From Curvularia sp. ZM96 (taxonomy: Eukaryota; Ascomycota; Dothideomycetes; Pleosporales; Pleosporaceae), in assembly GCA_022457065.1 (NCBI GenBank), contig JAJGBQ010000003.1, positions 4,774,001-4,838,000 on the forward strand: a DNA stretch of 64,000 nt, written 5' to 3'. The notes under the pieces were generated by a model. It saw only the letters and a program-made list of their open reading frames with translations. It was not told where the DNA came from and made no database searches. A program made the translations under genes and the position numbers. The first letter of the stretch is position 1, and each line of letters begins with the position of its first letter. This document shows positions 32,900 to 43,630 of the stretch, in pieces.

Positions 32900-33423
32900 T
32901 CAACAACTTTGGGTTTCAACGCCGGCAACGCACTTTACCTCAAGCATATGTACGAAGTGCCGAAAAGCTGCTGTAACAAAAAAAAAACACTGGTCTCCAA
33001 CCGCAACACTATCCTCTCTTATCTTGTCATGAACCACCAATGCCTCCTTTTTCTTCTCGTCAAACCGCATTGTTCTGCATCCTCCCGTCCAAGAATCGCA
33101 TCGTAGCACGGGCTTTTAGTCGATGTGACCCAGAACCGCGTAGTTTGTATCCGCTTGTTATTATTTGCAAAACACCAAGTAAGATCCACGTATCCTTCTA
33201 TTCTCTCTCCTCGATAATATGCAGGTGCGCATGGTTCCATCTTCTCGTTGATGGAGTGCACTATTACTTGCAGTACTTGCGTGACCAGATCAAGTGATAT
33301 GATATTGTAGTCTATGCTCGGGTCTCTCGAGAGAACAGCATGGTGCCAATCATCTGGTCTGTATTTCTGCGGCGAATTTATTTCAATTTGAGTCGGCTGG
33401 CATAGTCTTTGTTTCTTCTGCAT
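32900..33423 (-). pseudogene. Decayed retropepsin-like gene
   Basis: The segment 33423-33019 reads as the C-terminal half of a clan AA (retropepsin-like) protein, with DYNIISLDLVTQVL and the closing DAILGREDAEQ. Where the catalytic D-T-G-S should precede DYNIIS, the frame gives RDPSIDYNIIS, so the motif is lost. After LTRRKRR the sense shifts into another frame (KKEALVVHDKIREDSVAVGD, about 33045-32985), indicating a frameshift in an A-rich run. A possible upstream exon lies at about 33645-33462, but it does not splice in frame. Same strand and family as the intact gene at 36181-36984. Confidence 0.5.
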
Positions 33424-34643
33424 TGCGTCAACAGTCGCTTATGAAAGGGTGGAAGTAACTCACCGTGAACAGCCATGAGATAAACAGTCCGCAGTTAATT
33501 GAAGGCATATTTCGGAATACACGTCCTCTTGCACAGAAGTATGGCACTCGCTGTGGGGGTTATTTCGGATGTTTTTTAGTTTGACATCGGATGCAGGAGC
33601 TGGAGGACCATCCGAACGTTGAGTTTGGAGGACTTTTCTGATATACATAGGCTGAACCAATAGTCTCAGCCTAACGGCAACTTGTCAGATGATGGACCAA
33701 TAGTCCTTCATCTGCTTCCATGCAGCTTGTGATCTGCGCACCACTTGCTGTTTGTTTATCCGCGGTGCCACATCTAATTGTAGGACATGAGGCTATGTCG
33801 CTAATGAAGGACTGTCAGCGGGGCGATTCCATCCCAGAACTTTGGCGTCATAGCTGAAAAGAAGGCAACAAGGCTGAGCGTCGCAATGTGGCTTGCGATA
33901 ACCGGTCATTCATCTTAAAGAGCAGGGTTGAGCCATGCTAGCCCAGGCTACGGGAAACATTACTCGAGATTTGCTGCCTACAATGAGGCAGTGCACGCTG
34001 TGGAATTTCAGAGTCCCGTACTGTAGGACATGATTCTTGGTCAACATTGTACGGAGATGCGGCTGGTGTGCTGCAGGTGGGGGATATTAGCGCCTGAACA
34101 CGCGTGTCGCAGCTGATAGTTGACAATCACCCAATGAAACACTCATACACATATGAGTTCACACGATGGCGCAGCCACCTCCGAATTCATCTCACCGGTT
34201 TCGAAGTATCTGCCTCGCGAGATAAGTTTGAAATTCGTGCCTTGACATGGTACTGGGTAGTGCTGTCGTAGGTAGGCACACATGCCGTTCAGGTGGAACA
34301 CCTATTGAAGTCATTCGCTTTATGTATGGAGAGCCATTTCTTTAGGGCGTAATCTGTAACAGTAGCCGTCCTTGCTATGAATGGGGCTGAGTAACAAGAA
34401 TGACGTTTTTTTTCCAGAGTGGCTGGATGGACCCTCAGCCTGGTGCGCAAGGCAGCCACATGGCGCTTCAGTTCGAGGCTTCACAACATCTTCATGCCGT
34501 TAGGAGTCATTGCGAAGAGTACACCGGACTATTGAGAAGGACTATCTCGCAGTGCAGTATGCTTTGCCCAAGATATATGAATATGATGGGCAGCCTGGTC
34601 CGCTACCGCATAGTTAACGATACCTTCCGATAATTACAAGAAT
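33424..34643. other. Intergenic, AT-rich with short repeats
   Basis: No supportable gene. ACCAATAGTC occurs twice, at about 33656 and 33699. Short frames at 33460-33660 (minus) may be remnants of the decayed retropepsin-like gene. Confidence 0.4.
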
Positions 34644-35641
34644 ATGTCCGCACCGCACGACCCACTTCAAGAATATGTTGCGGGATATCCGAAGCTAGCT
34701 GCACAAATAGAGATATTACCCGAGCTTGCTATGTTCCGCCGGTTCGGTGCTCTCAATGCCCAAAATCTCCTATACATGCAGGCTGAACTGGCGTACCTGG
34801 AAAAGAAACTGAAGGAGCAACAGCGGGCTGATAGCAACAGCCCATCCGGCAAAAAATCAGTATATGCGCTGAACTGGTTTTGGCTGAAAGCTTCAGAGGG
34901 TACCGGTGCTGACGAGCAGCTAAAGCTGATCTTGAGAATTAGAGAGGTGCTGAAAGAGTACAGTCTGTGGAAATCATACGCAATCATGATCATGAACTTT
35001 TAACTGACGATGGCAGATGATGCGCTCATCCAACAAGCCGAGATTCTCAAGTACCCTAAGCCCGGCACCTGGGATCTTCATCACATGCAGAACTACCTTC
35101 ATTCGGAAGCAATGGGGGTGGATCCATTGCTTGGTGATGACTCGAACACATGGGGCTCCGTGTTCAATCGCAAATCTCGGAAGCCGGACTTGGTCACTCT
35201 CTGCCCCCGTGAGAAGGAAGACGCCTTCTCCACTTGGGCAGCTGAGAACGCCATCGTCAGTCTTATCAAACTTGGCTGTGCTCGATTCATGAAACCCTCA
35301 AAAACTCATGGGGTCGTTGGCTATCAGGATAGCACGGTGTATCACATTACATTCTGGATCACCAGTATCCTCGCATCTCTTATCCCGATAGCATCCATTG
35401 TGGTCCTGTATGTAGTCCGGTCCATGACTGCTCGACTTGGAATCATTGCTGCCTTCAACGTCCTGTTGTCGGTTTGCTTGGTGGGTTTTACAACCGCAAA
35501 ACGCGCCGACGTTTTTGCCATTACAGCCGCGTAAGCACCCTGATAGAGTAGCACTCTTAAGACTCGACGTTCTAACAAGGTCATAGATTTGCAGCTGTAC
35601 AGGTCGTTTTTGTAGGTTCGGATCAGGTCAGAAGAAGCTGA
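34644..35641 (+). CDS. DUF6594-family membrane protein
   Basis: Three exons: 34644-34962, 35017-35530 and 35587-35641, for 295 residues. Splicing gives LKEY-N-DALIQQAEIL and FAITA-A-FAAVQVVFVG, both matching the usual DUF6594 sequence. Intron 1 uses a weak GTCTGT donor but has a TAACTGAC branch region. The N-terminal part (YPKLAAQIEILPELAMFRRF, LNAQNLLYMQAELAYLE) is the conserved helical block. Three hydrophobic helices close the protein at about 215-236, 246-266 and 270-287. The family is large, restricted to fungi and functionally uncharacterised. It sits between an intact and a broken retropepsin-like gene on the opposite strand. Confidence 0.85.
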
Positions 35642-36180
35642 TGCTCTGATGTTCGTTTGAAATGCAGGAGGTGATGACATAGACAACTCAAATTGTATAG
35701 TAGATTCATAGTGAAACGCCCGTGCTTTACAACCCTAGCAAGACCCAATCAATAGTTCTACCCCTATTCTTGAACTAATACACCTTGCAAAACAAGAAAA
35801 AAAAGCCAAATCTAAACCCCGCCGATCAGTTGGCTTTTGAGGGCGCGGCTGAACGTAGCACATGCCGTGACCAGAAAGGCTAGTTCATGCATGCAAGCGC
35901 CGCTAGCTTCTAGGTGGGGGAGTCGTCTTGGATCACTCAGCTAGCAGCTTAAATTCCCCTCGCCCCCACCCAATGTGCAGCACGAAGTTGAACTTGGTAT
36001 GAAATCCAACTTGGTGTCTACTCCCTCTCCCATGTGTCTTTCTGTGGCCACCCGGAGCGAGAATGCTACTTTTTGTTTATGGTGATTACTGAAAGATGAT
36101 TTTTAACCAGTGGTCTAGTGTCCATGAAGTCGGTAATCCGGTAACTCGTTTTTGCCTATAACATTCGACATTGGGTATCG
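35642..36180. other. Intergenic between convergent genes
   Basis: No gene seen; a short A-rich tract lies at about 35791-35808. It should contain the 3' UTRs of the DUF6594 and retropepsin-like genes. Confidence 0.5.
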
Positions 36181-36984
36181 CTAGCCTGGTCGGGGGTTGG
36201 AGCCTTGAGCCTTGCGTGCCTAGACAGGTCAGTATCATCTTCCTGGTTCAGCGAACACAGTCACGTACCTCTTTTTCTTCTTCGACCTTCTTCATTTCCT
36301 CTTGTTCTTTCTGTCTTTTCTTTTCGAACTCCTGCTGCTTCTCGATGGTGATACTAGCCGCTAAATGGGTGTTAGTAACTGGGCTTCTACAGCGCAAGGG
36401 CATAACGTACGATCGACGCGTATAGGAGCTCCGATGAATGCACCAAAGAAGGTGCGATTCGGCTGAAGCAACTTTAGCTCATTGATTGTGGCGCGGCCGA
36501 TGATCAGTTCGCAGTTCTTAAAGTCGACAACCTTGAAGGTGGAGGTTTGGTAGAGTGGCGGGAAATTATCATCCTTGGGGGCATTCTCAGGATACCATCT
36601 TCCCTGTACCTCACCCAGAATCCTAATCTCGGTACCATCCATCTGGAAGATACGGGTGAGGCTGGCGGAGGGTTGCCATTCGAATCCATGACTCTTGAGG
36701 AATTGGGAAGTGACCAAGTTGTACTCGCTTCCGGTATCGAATAGAACTGCCCCATGGGTGTAATGAGTAGGCCAGGGTAAGTTCTTCCCGTTCCGAAAAG
36801 TTATGTCGACTACCCTCACAAACTTTTCCTCTACCTGCGGTGGAGTAAAGGTTCGTGTGGATTGAAGCGGGGTTGATGTGGCATGGGAAGAAGTCGAGAC
36901 TGAGGACAACAGGCGGGATCTGACGAAGGCTTTGAACCTCAAGTACGGGGCACGTATGTGCCCACGAAACTTTGGTTTCTTCAT
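36181..36984 (-). CDS. Retropepsin-like aspartic protease-fold protein with C-terminal coiled coil
   Basis: Three exons: 36984-36411, 36360-36269 and 36219-36181, for 234 residues. Donors are GTACGT in both introns; the second intron has a GATACTGAC branch region. The catalytic-type motif is intact as VLFDTGSEYNLV with D83-T84-G85-S86, and the partner motif ELIIGRATINEL lies at 159-170. These define a single clan AA domain able to act as a homodimer. Residues about 197-225 form a charged Lys/Glu/Gln helix (EKQQEFEKKRQKEQEEMKKV). There is no reverse transcriptase, integrase or gag nearby, and clean introns argue for a host-type gene rather than a live retroelement. The first 50 residues are basic and Ser/Thr-rich. 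Biological role unknown. Confidence 0.72.
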
Positions 36985-38321
36985 TCCCGTCTTTTTGTCC
37001 TCAGTGAGGTGTGGTTAGAGAACAACGAGTTGCTTAGTTGATTCTGACTGTTTTTGGCTACTTGTAAGCTTGAACTCAGCAGCCTTTTAAAAAAAAACTT
37101 TAGAGCAAGCACTCACTGTAGGATTTAGATGGAGGTGCCTTGCACCTGTGGGGTGCACTATCAAATGTAGATGTGACTATTACTTGGATGTTAAAACCAA
37201 CACCAGGGAGGGGAGGCGAGGATCGTGACGGCCACAGCTTCCGGAAACAGTAGTCTAGTATACAAGACAGAGAGTGGCGAGTGGGCAGTGCTGATTTTGA
37301 ATTTTGAAGAGTTACCCGGGTTGCCTGCGTCCTGTGGCACCATGGAGGCGGCAGGACTCCCACACTAGGCGTACTGGACTACGAGCACATAGTAAAGTGG
37401 CTAGTGTTTCTGGTTTTCTCCAGATAACTCTTGCCAACAGATATGCTGCGCCCCAAAAAAGTTCCCCGGGAGCCGGTCACGGCGCAGCGACTGTGGTATG
37501 GAAACGCCCATTTGGGGAGTCAGCCTCTCGCGGAAGCGTGTGGGACGTGCCGGCTACGTGAGGAAAGGATCCCGCGTGCGAATGAAATACTCGCTTCCCA
37601 TGTTCAGCTGAGTTTGGCCGTGCACAGCCTGACTCGAGATTATTTGCCTGATGGTCCTCTTGCTCTAGGCAAAGCACCACTAGTAAGGCAAAAGGCAGGG
37701 AGGCCGCACATTTTCCGCACGTTTGCACACGTACAAAGCCACATGATCTCATCTCTTGAGCTTGTGATGGTCAAGGTGTAGATTGTCCCCCTCGGGCGCA
37801 AGGTTGGTACTGTCTTGTAGTTGGTCACATTACCTAACCCAAACCTGAGGCACCATTCAACCGACAGTGATAGCCAGCACAAGCGACCTTAGAACTTTTT
37901 TTTTTTGAAAAACTTGAGGCGCAGCGTACAAAGTTAACACGAGAATACGTACGCGTCCATCAGGTCCCTACAGGACGTACGTCATTGAACAGATGCCTTA
38001 GGAACAATACTGTGATCACGTTTTGGACCCCAAACCATGCTCTGCCACCATGTTCTCCGCATTTCCTCGCCACGCCACCTATTTTCACTGTATTTAAATC
38101 TGCAAAAAAGCCCCTAGAATATAGATTTTCGTCACTTCACTCACAACAATCTAGCAATCTGTCAAGAGTACCTCATATAGTAAATGCTGTCAGACCGTAG
38201 ACTTTGTATGTTTCTATCTCTAATAGACATTTGTTCCTACGAGAGAACTACAATCAAAATCAACACCATTCCTTTTTCTTTTCACACATGCCTCTCCTCT
38301 TCGTGAGAGCCTGAACAAAAG
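36985..38321. other. Intergenic, mixed-composition accessory sequence
   Basis: No supportable gene. A GC-richer patch at about 37440-37570 contrasts with the AT-rich surroundings and may be an unidentified fragment. Confidence 0.4.
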
Positions 38322-38391
38322 AGCAGTGTTTTAGCTGAAGGCTTAGTTACCTTTGTCGTATCGGGCAACTTCGCGGGATTAAAACACTGCT
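38322..38391. repeat. Perfect 12-bp inverted repeat with 46-nt spacer
   Basis: AGCAGTGTTTTA at 38322-38333 is exactly inverted as TAAAACACTGCT at 38380-38391. The arms could form a hairpin, or be termini of a very small non-autonomous element. No clear target-site duplication is visible. Confidence 0.55.
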
Positions 38392-38687
38392 TTTAACTAA
38401 ATTACATTGCGCCATGCGCTAAATCCTATTGTGAACTTCATCAATTTATCATGAGATAACGTTGCTTATACCAAGACAGAGAGAATAGGGAAATGGAAAA
38501 TGAAACGGGAAAGAGCAGTAACCAAGCCAGGGTTAGGGTGCTGAAGACGCCTTTAACACCAGTCACAATAGAAGAGCTCACATCATTGCACAACATAATT
38601 AAGAAAGATACATACGCAACAAACTAGACTAATAAACAACACCTGTTAACGCGTGTACCGAAGTTCGCTAGTACCGCCCAGATCTCT
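38392..38687. other. AT-rich spacer, nothing recognised
   Basis: No open frame of interest and no repeat beyond local A/T runs. Confidence 0.4.
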
Positions 38688-38896
38688 TTGGCTAAACAAG
38701 TCCTTCTGCATCGTCAGAATTGGTTTCTAACCCAAATGAACAAAGAAACAAAGGCCCGCCGGCAAAGCAAGCTTGGAGAGAGCCCTAATAGTGCAGACGA
38801 GCAAATCACCCATACTACAGACGGCCATAGTAGCGCAGATGGTCCCAAGACGCTGCACAAGGGGCGTAGGTGTAGGAGCAGAAATAAGTTGAAGTA
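38688..38896 (+). pseudogene. Possible C-terminal relic of a pogo/Fot1-like DDE transposase
   Basis: The frame LAKQVLLHRQNWFLTQMNKE continues with TKARRQSKLGE and a basic Lys/Arg-rich end before a stop. Many fungal pogo-type transposases end with a leucine-rich helix followed by a basic KRR/K-rich tail and have this rhythm. No DDE catalytic block is visible upstream, so this would be a tail fragment only. Assignment is by style, not by a decisive motif. Confidence 0.3.
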
Positions 38897-39189
38897 GCTC
38901 GCTTAATAATAGCAAATAGTATTATAAACACTCCATTTCTATTTTTTAGTGGACACTATACTTATTCATATATGCAACTATCGTTTCTCGCCAGTTGTGA
39001 ATTTATACAGATGTTTGTTGCTTTGTTGCTTTGCTGATCTGCCCTATCGAATCATACATCTTCTACTCAACTAGCATCTGCACTCTTTCTGCTCTTTACT
39101 CCGCTTCTCTAGTTTCCGTCTTACAGTATACACCTACTTATCTAAGAATATCTATAGCTAAAGAGCCCAAACTACATAGTAATAACTAT

Positions 39190-40089
39190 AGCAACTATAA
39201 GACTAAGCACGTTAAGCCAGTGAGATGCGTGCTAGACGAAAACGATGCGTACTACCGTGTTGTGCAAGAATACAAAGCCTGCCAGAAACTCAAAGAACAG
39301 CTTCAGGATTTGGCCTATGGATGGAAAGCACAGTCAGATGAGAACATGATACTTAACTCCATATGTACCAAGCTCCGACAAGAACTAAAAACCGCTCCCG
39401 ACAGTAGAAGAAGTACGGGCGCTTGTTGTAGTGGAAGTTACGACCATGTCGGACATAGGACATAGTGACGACCAGCTAATTTCGGACGATCTGCTACCAT
39501 GTTCTTGGATAGCGGAGTCTGATAATTTCAATCAGTACAGGATATTTCTTGCTGATGCTGTTACTGAAGAACGCGAGTTATAAGGGTATAGCGCTGATAT
39601 AAGCTAGAGTATTGAGGCGATACTTTAGATAACTGATGCTCTGCGCCGAGCCGAAACAACATTTGGTAGTGACCAGTTTCATACAATCACTGTCCTGGGA
39701 TGCATCTCATCGGTACGGGGCCTACCTATCTCTTTGGGTGCCTTAAGACGAATCAGACGATATCTATTAGACGCAACGCTGTGCTAGCATCATTCGTTTC
39801 CACTTTAACTGGGGGATTTCTTCACAGCAGTGTTATTCAGTTGTAACCATGAAGTAGGCCGCTACCTAATCTCTGGAAGAAGATCTCATTAGATAAGCTA
39901 AACGAAAGCGAGGGGAGGTTACTAGAGATCATGGCTAAACAACGTTACGCGGCAGAGGCTGAGATACCACTATCTTTTCTAAGCATTAAAGCCAAGAAGA
40001 AAAAACCTCTAGGTGCCCTGAAATCTACGCAATCTAAAAGTAGTGAACGGGCTGTTGCTGCCAGTATAGCCTCACTAGCAGAGCAGTAA
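39190..40089 (+). mobile_element. Degenerate transposon-derived coding remnant
   Basis: Protein-like segments appear in succession but in different frames. One covers about 39225-39410 (LDENDAYYRVVQEYKACQKL). Another covers about 39450-39582 (SDDQLISDDLLPCSWIAESD, ending in a TAA). A third covers 39872-40089 (LWKKISLDKLNESEGRLLEI, running on through a KAKKKK stretch to a stop). Between them are stops and frame changes. The order, the basic C-terminal end and the AT-rich setting suggest an old transposon ORF, family not identified. Confidence 0.35.
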
Positions 40090-40529
40090 ACCTACAAACT
40101 TTGGATCCTAATTCGAGACGTATTGTTGTTGAATTTTAGATTACAAGATAGATGCCTGTTACGATAGAGGTACGAGTATATTGCTTGTTCTAGACTAGAG
40201 ACGAAACCCTATCAAGCCACGAAAGCGATAAGGGAGACTTTACAAGGGCCTTCTTTTCTCTCAAGTTAAGTACTACTGTGCTGGTGCACATGGTGCATAT
40301 ACTATGAGCAGTAAAAGCCTATTTAGAGAGAACTATAAGTAGTTTTTATAGATGTCTAAGAAGATCATTACCTACCTACCTATAACTCAAATCACTGAAA
40401 ACTAACAACTCCTAATTAATAGGTGTTCTCCCTCTTCCTCGCCTACCACCTCGACACTGCAGTAATGCACTAGTTGCTCTCCATGCACTAAGTAGACATT
40501 GTGGCCATACCACACCCATACAATACTAT

Positions 40530-40622
40530 TTATACTACCCTATTACTTCATTTATAAAAAACTAACCTTGGGAGTCTTAATACTAGGAGTCTTATATTAC
40601 TTATACTCAAGATCCCACTCTT
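40530..40622 (+). repeat. Dispersed repeat, AT-rich (mutated-looking) copy
   Basis: Aligns along its whole length with 51451-51541 in the same orientation, sharing for example AGTCTTATATTACTT. Most differences are T here for C there, or A here for G there (CTATTACTTCATTTATAAA against CTGTTGCTTCATCCGCGAAAC). Confidence 0.7.
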
Positions 40623-41622
40623 ATTAGTAGTTGGCCCGTCCCAAACGTTGTACCTATATGAAACTGGGGTTGAAGAAGCTAACTAATGGATATCAGGGTC
40701 TCAAACACTAGGAAGCCTAATATCCAAGTTGAACATGATAAAGATCAGCACTTGTGGATACTAGCCAGAATGCCTAGGATGCTCTGACCCTAGAGACTCA
40801 ACTCACATAGTCTCAGTCATTTTTACACCTTTATGTGTGTTCTCCTGTTGGTCCTAAGCCAACAGCAGGTGTAAAATGGAACACTCTTGTGGTTGTTCAG
40901 CGCAAAATAGCAGAGTATGTGCTGAGGGCAGCCTCCAGCTACTTGATTACCCCGCTTAGTATCCCCGTGTCTGCCGAACACTGGCGCCTAATCTCAGCGG
41001 AGACTTGCTCAAACCGCCTTATCATCGACGCAAGCGTGTACCGCCTCGTCTCGCCTAGTAAAGTACGAATTTTAGGGCCTATTGAGTTTCACTAACTCAA
41101 CTCAACTCTAACTTGGATTGTAATCGCAGCTCATTTGGTGCGCTATGCCCATCGTAGCGTAGCTCCGGAGTAAACTGCAGTTGTAAAGGGAGTGTTTGGT
41201 TTCATCTGCTGCTGCATAGTTGGTGGCGTTATTCGATTTTAGAGAGGTGATGCTAGCTGACTATCTAGTTAACTAAACAGGCAGAGCTAATCGTGAAACG
41301 TGAATTGGCGCTACGAACAAGCGAAACTGATTACGCTGACGAGGGTGTAATCAAACGTGGGAGATGTGGCACAGGGAGCTACGATTTTTATCTAGAGGCA
41401 ACGCACCCATTACAAGGCTAACGCTAAGCCTATCTGGGTACAGTCTGCACTCCAAACTGCGCCTCATATTGGTTAGGCTTTTCGTGTCATGTTGGAGCTC
41501 CAAGCCCGGTATCGCCTAGTACCCCACTGACCCCTCGATTTCTCACTAAGACGTCTCTTCACTACGTTTCTTGTCAATCAATTGTTGTCAGCGACGAACG
41601 ACAAGTCTACTCTTCAAGAGAA
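40623..41622. other. AT-rich accessory sequence without a gene
   Basis: A short frame at 40835-41095 has no recognisable content. The remainder is stop-rich in all frames. Confidence 0.4.
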
Positions 41623-43102
41623 ATGAAAGAACAGGATCGAGCTACTCGACAGACGCACCTTGGGCTATCTCTAAAGGGAAACCTTACTATCATCGATCTT
41701 ACACTTTCGGATACAGTACCGAAGCGTTCTCCCGAGAACCCCTCTCCCCGCAGTTCTTTTGCAACTGGTCCTACGGTTATATTTAAGCTCCCTCAAGAGC
41801 TTCTGATTTCTATCATTGAGCTTGCTATTTTTGAAGTTGACCGTTCGGATGGATGCTCTGACTGCAACTTCCGGCCGAATGCGAAATGCGCGAAAGCACT
41901 GTCACGTGTATGTTGGCGAATAAGCCGCATCGCCCAACCAATGCTTTTCCACACTATATCATTTGGTGGCACGCCTTCGACAGTGCCGCCCAAAAAAGGC
42001 ACCGTTCGGGTACATCTTGCGCTACGGCAGAATCCATCCCTTCGCCATCATTGTAGGCGTTTTTCCCTTGGCATTGCAGACTACCAAGAGGGGCTAACGG
42101 ACTGGTCGATTGCGAAAGACCTTGCAAAATGGCTGACTAGAGTGCGATGCTTCGAGTGTTATGGGGGATTTCAGACGTCAAACCAAGAGACATGGGGCCT
42201 GATCCAAAACATGATGCAAAAGTTGGAAAGTTTGCGGCATTGGCAGCTGTATAGAGAAGGTTGGGGGCTTCATCTTCAACCTATCGTAAAGGCCCTGACC
42301 CCAAGGCTTCAAATCTTGAGTCTTCATGGAATTTCTGAGTGGAAAGAATGTCCTCTAATACTAGACCCGAAGGCACGTACAAAAGTCCTTAGCGATGATA
42401 TCAGGCGTATAAAGATACTAACTTATCACGTAGTCATTCCGCAGCGCATCCTTCACGTCACTCACCGTATCAGATTACGAGGAATCACCGTAATCCACCG
42501 CTGCACTTATCCAATGGCCAACCCAGCTTGAACACTTCAAGTTCGGTAGCTTCTACAGCAACCCCTCGATGATGAACTATCCTATGTTCCAAGCGTGGCT
42601 TTCATCTCACAGTAATTCCCTTAAAAGCATTGACATCGGCTACCTCACTGGTGATGGTGGTGAAAATAAGCACGTGTTTGATGCAACAATCTTCCCTAAT
42701 CTTGAATCTTTGACATTATCTCGATGGCAGATGATCTTTTCAGGTGAATTGAAACCTTTCACAGTGGAGACTGTGAAGCTTCTGGGACCAAAGGTGAAGC
42801 TGTTCGGATGGTGTTTTAGAATTTACGATCAGCATAGCGAGTCTTGGAACGACTTTGGGGAGAAAGAAGAAGAGTGGATAGAACAACTTGGGAAGCATGC
42901 TATTGCTCGCAAGGCCGCACTCAAGACAGTCAAGATAAATTTCTGCCCTGATTACTATGGGGTGACGGAGAGTGACGGATATCCGTGGGACCGGATGGAC
43001 AACGTTCGAGATCATCTTCTCAGACCTAATGGCATAGATCTTATCTATTCTGCACCTCCCGTGCTGAAAGATGAGTGGCTGAAAACGCTAGCGAAGGTCT
43101 AA
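41623..43102 (+). pseudogene. F-box-type protein gene interrupted by an in-frame stop
   Basis: Segment 41623-42384 encodes 254 residues with an F-box-like start (IFKLPQELLISIIELAIF, then LSRVCWRISRIAQPMLFHTI) and leucine-rich sequence. A 49-nt intron (42385-42433; poor GTCCTT donor, good ACTAACTT branch region, CGTAG acceptor) puts it in phase with TSLTVSDYEESP. A TAA at 42491-42493 then interrupts, and the same frame continues as STAALIQWPTQLEHFKFGSF to the normal stop at 43102. The TAA could be a former CAA. F-box proteins are substrate adaptors of SCF ubiquitin ligases; this copy would lack its C-terminal third. If the donor is wrong, a frameshift rather than an intron is needed, which is equally disabling. 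Confidence 0.55.
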
Positions 43103-43630
43103 AGCCCGTTCGTTGCGATTGTGATGGAATACTGGGAGGAGTCGGAGTCAGAGGTTGAGCCTTGGGGTGACACCACCTGGTGATCATGGAGGAGATATCA
43201 GAGATTATTTCACTGTCATAGAACATTGGCATTAAAACTCTTTATCTTGGCATAGCCTCTCTACCCGTCGGCGCCGCACTACCGCTCTTAAAGGGGTATA
43301 GAGGGTACCGGCTAGTTCTATAACACATATAACCTGTGTTAAAGTGAAGCTTATAATGACTAATTAACTAAATAGTAGATAGATTAGTTGAGTATATCTA
43401 TGAGAAATAAGGTGGCTAAACAAGAGGCTGAAAGCCTCACGTGATTACTGCCAAGACTTCTTCAAACAACCTGTAGATACTTGCCGATAACTGTTCATAA
43501 CTGTTCATGCACGCCTCTGTCATCAACACACTATCCTATACTTCTACTTATCCGCAGTCTCTGGTGACCAAAATCCACGATCCAACATAAGACTAAGATA
43601 TTCGGCGACCAAATCCATAGCGGAAGCTCG
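43103..43630. other. AT-rich spacer upstream of the Zn2Cys6 gene
   Basis: Stop-rich sequence with short A/T runs around 43330-43410. It must contain the promoter of the regulator gene. No TATA box or other site is convincing. Confidence 0.4.

Noticed and set aside
37440..37781. 116-codon frame in a GC-rich patch
   Set aside because: No domain; both strands are open, and composition alone explains it.
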